The translations under genes and the position numbers were made by a program. The notes under the pieces are model-generated. The model searched no databases. It was not told the origin of the DNA and worked only from the letters and a program-made list of their open reading frames with translations. From Acidobacteriaceae bacterium (GTDB taxonomy: Bacteria; Acidobacteriota; Terriglobia; Bryobacterales; Bryobacteraceae), in contig JAFAYL010000063.1 in the NCBI GenBank assembly GCA_019240405.1, forward strand, positions 1-64,000: DNA of 64,000 bases, in the 5' to 3' direction. Every line of letters starts with the position of its first letter. The first letter of the stretch is position 1. Positions 24,660 through 32,487 of the stretch are shown one piece after another.

Positions 24660-25922
24660 ATGAACCTTCTCATTGCTCAAGATCACCGCTTCAGCCGTTT
24701 ACCAGACGGCTCCGTCTGGACAACTCTTTCCTGCTCGCGCTCGTTCTTTGAAAGGTATCTGGCGGTATTCACCTCGGTGTCGGTTCTGGCGCGCGTGGAG
24801 AAAACCGCCTCCGTCCCGGAGACAGCGAGACGGGTGGATGGCGAAGGCGTCAATGTTCTTCCTGTGGTCCACTATGTCGGTCCTAAAGAGTACATCCGAA
24901 ACTTCCGCCGGCTGCGCAGTGACATTCGAAGAGCGGCGAAGCCCGAAGGCGCCGTGATTTTGCGCGCCAGCTCCCAAATCGGGAACGCCCTCGAGCCTCA
25001 CCTGCGTTCTGTCGGCCACCCTTATGGTTTGGAGATAGTGGGCGATCCTTACGACACCTTCTCTCCAGGTGCGGTTCGCCATCCTCTCCGCCCTTTCTTT
25101 CGATGGTGGTTTACCCGGATCTTGCGCCGCCAGTGCGCGCGCGCAGCGGCTACGGCCTACGTCACGGCGCAAGCGTTGCAAAAGCGGTATCCGCCCGGTC
25201 CGGATAAATTTACGACGCATTACTCGAGCATTGAACTGCATCCAGAGGCGTTTGCACCCAGGCCTCGTCCCCAACCTGCGCCAGGGCGGCCCCTGCGAAT
25301 TCTAATGGTCGGAACGATACAGGAGCTCTATAAGGCTCCTGACGTCCTGATACGTGCCTTCGCTATGTGCCGGAACAGGGGTTTGAACGCGGAATTGGTT
25401 CTGGCGGGCGGTGGACGGCAAATGCCCATGCTGAAACGCCTCGCGAGCGAGATAGGTGTTTCCGGCTGCACGCATTTTCTCGGTCCCGTTCCGGGCGGCG
25501 CCCCTGTGCGCGAACAGCTCGATGCTGCGGACTTATTCGTTCTTCCTTCCCGGCAGGAAGGTTTGCCCCGAGCAGTGATCGAGGCGATGGCCCGCGCGTT
25601 GCCTTGCATCAGTACGACAGTCGGCGGCATTCCCGAGCTACTCGAGCCTGAATATCTCGTTCCGCCGAATGAAGTCGAGGCGCTGGCGGATAAGATTTGG
25701 TCGCTTGCCACCAATCCGCCGCGAATGGAATCCGCTTCTGCCCGGAATCTCGAAAAAGCCAAAGAGTATAGCGAAGAGATCTTAGCGAAGCGCCGCTTAG
25801 CTTTCTATAGCCACCTCCGGCAGCTGACCGCTGAGTGGATCAGCGCCGGTAAGAGGCGATCCATTCGGGCCCGGCCCGTTGAATCGATGCGTCCCGAAAG
25901 CCCGGCTGGAGGTCCCCGTTGA
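24660..25922 (+). CDS. GT4-family glycosyltransferase
   Basis: A 420-residue GT-B enzyme with the C-terminal GT4 signature: LRILMVGTIQELYKAPDVLIRAF, LVLAGGG, and FVLPSRQEGLPRAVIEAMARALP (E-x7-E). The N-terminal half is less conserved, as is usual for acceptor-binding domains. GGAG precedes the ATG by 4 nt. It overlaps the next gene's TTG start by 4 bases (TTGA). It is the second of three GT4 enzymes in the locus. Confidence 0.9.
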   Translation: MNLLIAQDHRFSRLPDGSVWTTLSCSRSFFERYLAVFTSVSVLARVEKTASVPETARRVDGEGVNVLPVVHYVGPKEYIRNFRRLRSDIRRAAKPEGAVILRASSQIGNALEPHLRSVGHPYGLEIVGDPYDTFSPGAVRHPLRPFFRWWFTRILRRQCARAAATAYVTAQALQKRYPPGPDKFTTHYSSIELHPEAFAPRPRPQPAPGRPLRILMVGTIQELYKAPDVLIRAFAMCRNRGLNAELVLAGGGRQMPMLKRLASEIGVSGCTHFLGPVPGGAPVREQLDAADLFVLPSRQEGLPRAVIEAMARALPCISTTVGGIPELLEPEYLVPPNEVEALADKIWSLATNPPRMESASARNLEKAKEYSEEILAKRRLAFYSHLRQLTAEWISAGKRRSIRARPVESMRPESPAGGPR

Positions 25923-26902
25923 AACGCGCGCTCGTGACGGGTGCTGCGGGCTTCATTGGAAGTCACCTGGTCGACTCGTTACTGAGCGAAAACTGGTCTG
26001 TAACCGCTGTTGACAACTTCGATGCTTTTTATGCTCGCGAGATCAAGCAGCGCAATATCGCCGGTCACCGGGATTTCAAAAACTATTCGCTGATCGAACT
26101 GGACATCTGCGATCGAGCGGCGCTGCACGCCCTGGGTGCGGGCGATTATGACGTGATCGTACATTTAGCCGCCAAGGCGGGAGTGCGGCCTTCCATTCTC
26201 GATCCGTTCGCATATCAGCAGGTAAACGTCATTGGAACGCAGAATGTTCTCGAGCTAGCTCGCATGTGCGGAGTGCGGCAATTCGTACTCGCCTCATCGA
26301 GCAGCGTTTACGGCGTAAACCCGAACGTGCCCTGGCAGGAAAGCGATCACGTGCTCCTGCCGATCAGCCCTTATGCGAGCACGAAGGTCAGCACGGAGCT
26401 GCTCAGCCACGTGTACTGGCATCTCTACGGCATCCGGATCATGGCATTGCGTTTCTTTACCGTTTTCGGTCCGCGGCAACGGCCCGACTTGGCCATCCAC
26501 AAGTTCGCGCGCCTCATCGCAGAGCGGCGGCCCGTTCCGATCTATGGGGATGGGAGCACGAGCCGTGATTACACCTATGTGGCGGATATCGTCGAGGGCG
26601 TCCGCGCCGCGATGGAGTACGACAAAACCGGCTACGAGATTTTCAATTTAGGCAACAATCAGGCCATCAGTTTACTCGAAATGGTTCGGACCATTGGTGA
26701 TGCGTTCAGTCTGAAGCCGCTTTTGGAGTTCGCGCCGGAGCAGCCGGGCGATGTTCCGCAGACTCGCGCCGATATCTCCAAAGCGCAAGTTTTTCTCGGC
26801 TATCACCCGGTTACTTCTTTTAAGGAGGGTATCCGCACATTCGCCGAATGGTTTGAACGCGAGTCGGTGTGCGCCTCGGGAGCAGGCCACTTGGGGAGTT
26901 GA
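25919..26902 (+). CDS. NAD-dependent epimerase, UDP-glucuronate/UDP-galactose 4-epimerase-like
   Basis: A 327-residue extended SDR enzyme with TGAAGFIGSHLVDSLL, HLAAKAGVRPS, ASSSSVYG, YASTK (catalytic Tyr/Lys) and VFGPRQRPDLAIHKF. AAKAGVR and FGPRQRPD are typical of UDP-glucuronate 4-epimerases, which would supply UDP-galacturonate. TTG start coupled to the upstream glycosyltransferase by a 4-base overlap. The same strand continues with a GT4 gene after 84 bp. Confidence 0.85.
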   Translation: MKRALVTGAAGFIGSHLVDSLLSENWSVTAVDNFDAFYAREIKQRNIAGHRDFKNYSLIELDICDRAALHALGAGDYDVIVHLAAKAGVRPSILDPFAYQQVNVIGTQNVLELARMCGVRQFVLASSSSVYGVNPNVPWQESDHVLLPISPYASTKVSTELLSHVYWHLYGIRIMALRFFTVFGPRQRPDLAIHKFARLIAERRPVPIYGDGSTSRDYTYVADIVEGVRAAMEYDKTGYEIFNLGNNQAISLLEMVRTIGDAFSLKPLLEFAPEQPGDVPQTRADISKAQVFLGYHPVTSFKEGIRTFAEWFERESVCASGAGHLGS

Positions 26903-26986
26903 TCTGGAAGGGGTTATGCGCCGCCCTGCGCGGCTCAACAAGACTGCCGGGATGCTTTTTTCTGCTACGCTAAGGAGTACTCGAAC

Positions 26987-28198
26987 ATGACTGCGAGCGC
27001 AGGAACGGCAGAGAACGAAATTTGCCTGATCCATGTGTTCACGCTGGCGCAATCGTGCGGTTTTCTAAGCGGGCAATGCAGGTTTTTGGGCGAGCGAGGC
27101 TTCCGCATCCACGTCATTTCCGCGCCTGGCCGGCAGCTCGACCAGCTGCGGATTGAGGACGGTGTAACGGTACACAGGGTTTCGATGGATCGCGTCATCT
27201 CGCCGCTCCATGACCTGATGTCGATCTATCAGTTATATTCGATCTTCCGGCGCGAACGGCCGGACATCGTGCATGGGCACACGCCTAAAGCATCGCTGCT
27301 TTCGGCGATTGCAGCGCGGCTGGCGCGTGTTCCGGTCTACGTACATCACTTGCATGGGCTTCGCCATAGCACGAGACGCGGCGTTGAGCGCTCGCTCCTC
27401 TATTGGAGCGAATACCTGACGTGCAAGCTGTCCAAGCGAGTGTATTGCGTCAGCAAGTCGTTGTTTGACCAAGCGCTTAGAGAGAAGCTATTCGGGCCTA
27501 CAAAGGCGCGCGTGCTCCTGAACGGATCGGTAAACGGGATCGATGCTCAGGGAAAGTTCAACCCCGCACGGTACGCCTTCTCGCAAGAGCAAATCCGCGA
27601 AGAACTGCGGATTCCTTCCCGAGCGCGGGTGATCGGATTTGTGGCCCGGCTCGCGCATGACAAAGGAATCGAGGAGCTGACCCGCGCTTGGGGCGAGATC
27701 CACGCCGAATGCCCGGAGGCAGTGCTCGTCGTAGTTGGCGGGCTGGACAAGAGCGACCCTCCTCAAGCGGCTACGATGGCGTGCTTGCAACGGGACCCGG
27801 ATGTGCGTTTGGTGGGCGACACAGATGACGTCGGCAAGTATCTCTCGATCATGGAAGTGCTGCTGTTCCCCACTCATCGCGAGGGTTTTGGGCTTGTAGC
27901 CGCCGAAGCGAATGCCATGGAGGTTCCCGTCGTTACCTTCGCAGTGACGGGCTGCGTGGACGCAATCGTCGACGGCGAGACAGGCACGCTGGTTCCTGCC
28001 GGAGATGCCGATGCGCTCGCTCGTGCTGCGATCTATTATTTGCGAAATGAAAATTCGCGCCAGGAGCATGGACGGAATGGGCGCGTGCGAGTGTTGCGGG
28101 ATTTCGACCAACATCGCTTGTGGCGGGCCCTGTGGAATGAATACGTTGAGACGCTAGGAGTTCCGGCTTTGTGTGAGCGGACTACCGCCGAGTCATAA
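26987..28198 (+). CDS. GT4-family glycosyltransferase
   Basis: A 403-residue GT-B enzyme. The N-terminal half has DIVHGHTPKASLLSAIAARLARVPVY, typical of GT4 enzymes near PglA/CapM types. The C-terminal half has IGFVARLAHDKGIEEL and FPTHREGFGLVAAEANAMEVP (E-x7-E). AAGGAG lies ahead of the ATG. It is the last gene before the AT-rich gap that precedes the aminotransferase gene. Confidence 0.9.
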   Translation: MTASAGTAENEICLIHVFTLAQSCGFLSGQCRFLGERGFRIHVISAPGRQLDQLRIEDGVTVHRVSMDRVISPLHDLMSIYQLYSIFRRERPDIVHGHTPKASLLSAIAARLARVPVYVHHLHGLRHSTRRGVERSLLYWSEYLTCKLSKRVYCVSKSLFDQALREKLFGPTKARVLLNGSVNGIDAQGKFNPARYAFSQEQIREELRIPSRARVIGFVARLAHDKGIEELTRAWGEIHAECPEAVLVVVGGLDKSDPPQAATMACLQRDPDVRLVGDTDDVGKYLSIMEVLLFPTHREGFGLVAAEANAMEVPVVTFAVTGCVDAIVDGETGTLVPAGDADALARAAIYYLRNENSRQEHGRNGRVRVLRDFDQHRLWRALWNEYVETLGVPALCERTTAES

Positions 28199-28301
28199 GG
28201 CGACGAAAAAAACTCGACCGATCGCATCGGTTTCCCGAGGGTTTGTAATTTTATTCTTTTACAAAATATTGAAAAATAAAAACAGCTAGGAAATTAGAAA
28301 A
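28199..28301 (+). promoter_or_regulatory. AT-rich leader with inverted repeat ahead of the PglE-like gene
   Basis: A 103-bp gap much richer in A/T than its surroundings. It holds the inverted repeat TTTGTAA (28242-28248) and TTACAAA (28259-28265) separated by 10 bp, then an A-rich run. TTTGTAA also occurs at 8729-8735 in the RHH1 promoter region. An AGGAA at 28288-28292 serves as ribosome-binding site for the TTG start at 28302. The repeat could be a weak terminator for the upstream genes or an operator. Confidence 0.4.
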
Positions 28302-29471
28302 TTGAACATTCCGTTATCGTCACCTGATATTAGCGGTGAAGACCGCGCCGCCGTACTCGAGGTTCTCGATTCGGGGGATTTGAGTCTCGGCCCCAAACTA
28401 CCGGCCTTCGAGCAAGCTATTGCTCAAGTTGCGAATTCGCGGCACGCTATCGCTGTGAATAGCGGCACGAGCGGGTTGCATCTCTGCGTGCGAGCAGCTG
28501 GAATCCAGGACGGAGATGAGGTTATCACCAGTCCCTTTAGTTTCGTGGCCTCGGCAAACTGCGTACTTTTTGAACGTGGCAGACCGGTATTCGTGGATAT
28601 CGATCCGGTGACCTATAATCTCGATCCTCGGCAGATCGAGCAAGCGATTACGCCGCGTACGAAGGCGATCCTCCCTGTGCACCTGTTCGGAAGGCCGTGC
28701 GAGATGGACCCTATCATGCATATTGCGCGCCAGCACGGCCTAGCGGTTATTGAAGACGCTTGCGAAGCCATTGGCGCCGAATACCATGGCCTACCGGTTG
28801 GAACTTTTGGCCAAACGGGGGTATTCGCGTTTTATCCGAACAAACAGCTTACGACGGGCGAGGGAGGAATCATCATCACCGATGATGACGAAACCGCGCG
28901 GCTGTGCCGCGTTTGGCGCAACCAAGGCCGCTCGGAAACAGATGATTGGCTCGAGCACGATGAGCTCGGCTACAATTACCGGCTGAGCGATATCAATTGC
29001 GCGCTGGGGCTTTCGCAAATCAGCCGCCTCCGTCAAATCATGAAAGCCCGCCAGCGTGTAGCGGATCTCTACGAGACGGCGCTCGAAGGCATTTCGGAGG
29101 TGATTCCTCCAGCTCCCGTTGCGCCGCACTGCCGCGCCAGTTGGTTCGTGTACGTCATCCGGCTCAGCGGCGAATTCGACCGGGCGCAGCGCGATCAGGT
29201 GATCGCAGCACTTAGGAGACGGGGCATCGGATGCCGGAACTACTTCCCGCCGATTCACCTGCAGCCGCTTTATCAGCGGCTGTTTGGCTACCGGCCCGGC
29301 GATTTCCCGATTACGGAACGCATTTCGGACCGCACGATAGCGCTGCCGTTCTTCAACCGCCTCTCGGAAGGAGAGATTGACTTTGTTTGCGCGGAACTTC
29401 AAAAGGCAGTTCATTCGCTCGGAGCCGAACATCATATGCGGAGTTGGGGCCGCTTGCAGACGGTACCATAA
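28302..29471 (+). CDS. DegT/DnrJ/EryC1 aminotransferase, PglE-like
   Basis: A 389-residue PLP enzyme with ISGEDRAAVLEVLDSG, SGTSGLHLC, GDEVITSPFSF, VIEDACEAIGAEY and the PLP lysine in FYPNKQLTTGEGG. It closely fits the UDP-4-amino-sugar aminotransferases. With the PglD-, PglF- and PglC-like genes downstream it would aminate the UDP-4-keto-6-deoxy-GlcNAc made by the PglF-like enzyme. TTG start. The acetyltransferase fusion gene follows after 32 bp. Confidence 0.9.
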   Translation: MNIPLSSPDISGEDRAAVLEVLDSGDLSLGPKLPAFEQAIAQVANSRHAIAVNSGTSGLHLCVRAAGIQDGDEVITSPFSFVASANCVLFERGRPVFVDIDPVTYNLDPRQIEQAITPRTKAILPVHLFGRPCEMDPIMHIARQHGLAVIEDACEAIGAEYHGLPVGTFGQTGVFAFYPNKQLTTGEGGIIITDDDETARLCRVWRNQGRSETDDWLEHDELGYNYRLSDINCALGLSQISRLRQIMKARQRVADLYETALEGISEVIPPAPVAPHCRASWFVYVIRLSGEFDRAQRDQVIAALRRRGIGCRNYFPPIHLQPLYQRLFGYRPGDFPITERISDRTIALPFFNRLSEGEIDFVCAELQKAVHSLGAEHHMRSWGRLQTVP

Positions 29472-29503
29472 AACAGAGAAGCTGAGTTCAGAGGCAGGCG
29501 GCG

Positions 29504-31507
29504 ATGCCGAAATCAGGCGAGCAGGCGGGCAGACTGGCGGTCGAGGAGGCCGATATCCAGAGTGCGCCCGATTCCAGCAGTAATGATGGCCTGATTGCCG
29601 GACCGTTCACGGGTGATCAAGCTCTCGATAACTTCGCGCTACCCAGAATCATTGTCATCGGTTGCTCTGGGCACGCACGCGTGGTCGTCGATATTCTCGA
29701 AGAGGAAAAGCGCTGCCGGATAGTCGGTTTAGTCGATACCTATAAGCCTTCGGGAACCGAGGTTCTTGGCTATCAAGTACTCGGGAGCGACGAGGATCTT
29801 CCGGCGCTGGTGGCTGCGGGTATTTGTAATGGCGTTATCGTCGCAATCGGCGATAACTGGGTCCGCAGCCGGGTTGTCGAGAAAATTCGGGAGCGAGTTC
29901 CTCAGATTCGCTTCGTTTCGGCGATCCACCCTGCTGCGCGGATTGCGAGGAACGTTTCGATTGGCGCCGGAACCGTGGTAATGGCCGGCACCATCGTGAA
30001 CACACACGCCCGAATTGGCGAGTTCTGCATTCTGAACACAGGCTGCTCGCTCGATCATGACTCGGTCATGAAGCATTTCTCTAGCCTTGCACCTCGCGCG
30101 GTGACCGGTGGTGGCGTCAAGATCGGCGCGTTTTCCGCCATCGCAATCGGAGCAACCATATCACACGAGGTACAAATCGGCGATCACACGATTGTCGGCG
30201 CTGGAGCAACCGTACTCAAGGATTTGCCCGACCAAGTGGTAGCGTACGGCACGCCGGCGCGCGTGATTCGCGAGCGCTCTCCGGGAGATCCGTATTTGGG
30301 CGAGCAGTCGAACAAGCGAACAAGCCGGCACGCCCAGGGTCCGGCCTTTGTGCGCTCGCTCAAATCCCTGAAGCTGATTCCTGCCGGTAATGACCAGTGG
30401 AACCTCTATTTGAGCCGCACTCCCCATGATTTCTTTCATACTGCTCCGTACCACGAAATCGAAACCCATAAGAGCGGGGAGCCGTGGCTCGCGGTCTACG
30501 GCACGAGCGATAAGTTCCTGGCTTGGCCGTACATTCTCCAAGAGATCGGTGAGCTCGAAGACGGGACCGCGACAGGCAAGCTTCGGGACGTCACGTCCGT
30601 GTACGGCTACGCGGGCCCGATCATGTTTGGGTGCGCCGACGATCACGACTTTATTGCTGCAGCCTGGAGCGCCGTTGTGGATACGTGGAGATCAGAGTCG
30701 GTGATCAGCGTTTTCACCCGGTTCCACCCGGTTCTCGCTAATCACCGCTGGCTGGCCGAATATGGCGGCCGTACCGAAATTCCGGGTTTGAGCGGGGGCC
30801 CTTGCTCACAAGGCAAAACCGTTGCCATCAATCTGTCCGCTTCCCAGGATGAAATTGCCTGTGCATACAAGCGCCAACTCCGGCAGGCGTTACGGCGGTT
30901 GATGGGTATGGGTATGCTGACCACGCCCGATCCGGAGTGGGTACATCTTGATTCTTTCGTGCGCCTGTATTACAGCACCATGAAGCGAAACAAGGCGACT
31001 GGCTTTTACTTCTTCCCCGGCCAGTATTTCCGGAAGCTCAAGGAAGCTTTAGGCCCCTACGGGAGTCTAATGGTGACGCATTATAGCGGCGAAATAATCG
31101 CAGCGGGACTGTTGATTGAGTATCAGGGCATAGTGAACGTGCACCTGCTTGCCACGGATGATCGTTTCGTCGCACTTTCGCCCGGTAAGCTGGTCATTCA
31201 CGCAGCCCAGAGCTGGGCGCAAGCGCGTGGAAACCGTTTTCTTCATCTCGGCGGCGGTCGTGGAAGCCGCGATGATGACCCCCTGTTTCGGTTCAAAGCT
31301 CAATTTTCGGCAACGCACTTGCCGTTTTATACCGGGCGCTGGATTTTGGACGCAGCGGCATGCGAATTCCTTTGCGCTCGACGGCGAAAGCAAGCCGAAT
31401 TACAAGGCCAGTGGCAATTGGCTCCCGCTTTCTTCCCAAGTTATCGAGCCCCTTTCATTAATCCGGGCAGTACGGAAGTTACAGCTCTCAGCTCCCCTCA
31501 ACCTTAA
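29504..31507 (+). CDS. fusion of PglD/NeuD-type sugar N-acetyltransferase and FemAB/GNAT-like acyltransferase
   Basis: A 667-residue protein. Residues ~45-255 match the NeuD/PglD family: a Rossmann-like start (IVIGCSGHARVVVDIL), then left-handed beta-helix hexapeptides (VSIGAGTVVMAGTIVN ... VQIGDHTIVGAGATVLKDLP) with the DHD segment that holds the catalytic His. Residues ~265-640 resemble FemAB/BioF2-type GNAT proteins: FHTAPYHEIE, SVYGYAGPI, ATGFYFF and LHLGGGRG. The first half would acetylate the amino sugar made by the PglE-like enzyme; the second may transfer another acyl or aminoacyl group to the same sugar. The first ~40 residues are low-complexity. Confidence 0.85.
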   Translation: MPKSGEQAGRLAVEEADIQSAPDSSSNDGLIAGPFTGDQALDNFALPRIIVIGCSGHARVVVDILEEEKRCRIVGLVDTYKPSGTEVLGYQVLGSDEDLPALVAAGICNGVIVAIGDNWVRSRVVEKIRERVPQIRFVSAIHPAARIARNVSIGAGTVVMAGTIVNTHARIGEFCILNTGCSLDHDSVMKHFSSLAPRAVTGGGVKIGAFSAIAIGATISHEVQIGDHTIVGAGATVLKDLPDQVVAYGTPARVIRERSPGDPYLGEQSNKRTSRHAQGPAFVRSLKSLKLIPAGNDQWNLYLSRTPHDFFHTAPYHEIETHKSGEPWLAVYGTSDKFLAWPYILQEIGELEDGTATGKLRDVTSVYGYAGPIMFGCADDHDFIAAAWSAVVDTWRSESVISVFTRFHPVLANHRWLAEYGGRTEIPGLSGGPCSQGKTVAINLSASQDEIACAYKRQLRQALRRLMGMGMLTTPDPEWVHLDSFVRLYYSTMKRNKATGFYFFPGQYFRKLKEALGPYGSLMVTHYSGEIIAAGLLIEYQGIVNVHLLATDDRFVALSPGKLVIHAAQSWAQARGNRFLHLGGGRGSRDDDPLFRFKAQFSATHLPFYTGRWILDAAACEFLCARRRKQAELQGQWQLAPAFFPSYRAPFINPGSTEVTALSSPQP

Positions 31508-31762
31508 AAGTACTGAGACAGCAATTTTTGAGGACTAACTGTAATCTAACCCGCTTTTGCAGACGCGGGAATTGCGCTAAAATCAAACCGGCGCCGTACT
31601 TGTCGGTGAACGGCGCAATGCGTCAGGAATATTGGACGAAGTGGCATTGCGGGCCGGTGAACTGTATCTTCGAAGTCAGGAATCAAGTCATGCCCTCAGC
31701 TCCGGCGCTTGGGCGTAGTTGACGAAGCCCGCGCATGGTGCGCGCCCGTCGTGGAGAAAGCA
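31508..31762 (+). promoter_or_regulatory. intergenic region with promoter and 5'-proximal hairpin
   Basis: A promoter-like pair TTTTGC (31555-31560), 17-bp spacer, TAAAAT (31578-31583) lies here. A hairpin CCCGC/GCGGG (31550-31569) overlaps its upstream end. A second, perfect 7-bp hairpin GCGCCGT/ACGGCGC (31591-31616, 12-nt loop) would lie at the very 5' end of the transcript. The rest, to the gene start at 31763, has no convincing ORF. It probably starts transcription of the 31763-37618 genes. Confidence 0.45.
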
Positions 31763-32398
31763 ATGGATAATGGAACACCAGCCTGCCACATAGACTCCAT
31801 GGTGCCTCCTCCAAAGGAGGCCGGCTCTCATCCTCACTTCTTACAAATTGAGCCCTTGCCCGGCGCCTCCCTCAGTAGCGAAGATCTCTGCCAGATCGAT
31901 TCGGCGCCGCACGGCGGGAGGTTGCGCCGCCCTGGCTTTCTATACAGCCCGATGCGTCTGTTTTGGAATCTGAGGCATCAGGGGGTAATTCAGACATTTC
32001 GGACGATGTTTAAGCCCGTCGCGGCGATCGCAGGCGCTCGGCTAGGTGTGACGGCACCGCCTCGCCTCACGCCGAAGTTGCCGGACGCGGTTTTGGATCT
32101 GCAGCCCGGCGAAGTGGTCGAGGTAAAGCAATTCGAGGAAATTCTTCAGACGCTTGACGGCCGCGGAAGGTGTTACGGCTTGGTGTTTACGCCCGAGATG
32201 AAAAAACACTGTGGACGTCGTTACCGGGTTTTCAAGCGGCTTGAACTCATGTTTGATGAATACCGCCACACGCAGCGACGCCTGAAGAACACAGTGTTGC
32301 TTGAAAATGTGCACTGCACAGGTGAAGGTATTGGATGCGACCGGGCGTGCTTTTTATATTGGCGCGAAGTCTGGTTGCGTCGAGTGGAACAGAATTGA
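31763..32398 (+). CDS. conserved Cys-rich hypothetical protein of polysaccharide clusters
   Basis: About 211 residues. I do not know a named family. The C-terminal ~110 residues carry a distinctive block: LQPGEVVEVKQFEEILQTLD, then GLVFTPEMKKHCGRRYRV, then TVLLENVHCTGEGIGCDRACFLYWREVWL. The Cys spacing (C-x6-C-x3-C, plus upstream Cys) suggests a metal site. From memory, similar proteins occur beside sugar and peptide-modifying enzymes in surface-glycan loci of other phyla. GGAGA precedes the ATG at 31763; longer TTG/GTG starts exist from 31709. The N-terminal 90 residues are poorly structured. Confidence 0.6.
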   Translation: MDNGTPACHIDSMVPPPKEAGSHPHFLQIEPLPGASLSSEDLCQIDSAPHGGRLRRPGFLYSPMRLFWNLRHQGVIQTFRTMFKPVAAIAGARLGVTAPPRLTPKLPDAVLDLQPGEVVEVKQFEEILQTLDGRGRCYGLVFTPEMKKHCGRRYRVFKRLELMFDEYRHTQRRLKNTVLLENVHCTGEGIGCDRACFLYWREVWLRRVEQN

Positions 32399-32445
32399 CC
32401 GGGATTTAACGAAGAGTTAAATAACGGGCGCTAAAAATTAAGAAG

Positions 32446-32467
32446 ACAAATGCCAATGAGCATTTGC
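32446..32467 (+). promoter_or_regulatory. small hairpin just ahead of the PglF-like gene
   Basis: CAAATGC and GCATTTG flank a 6-nt loop about 20 nt before the ATG at 32488. The ribosome-binding site GGGGGAG follows at 32474-32480, outside the hairpin. It could be a weak attenuator or RNA-stability element; there is no T-run. Confidence 0.35.
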
Positions 32468-32487
32468 GAAAACGGGGGAGATTTTAC

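Noticed and set aside
31528-31722. Short ORF in the gap before the Cys-rich protein
   Set aside because: It runs across the promoter and hairpin, has no ribosome-binding site and no recognisable features.
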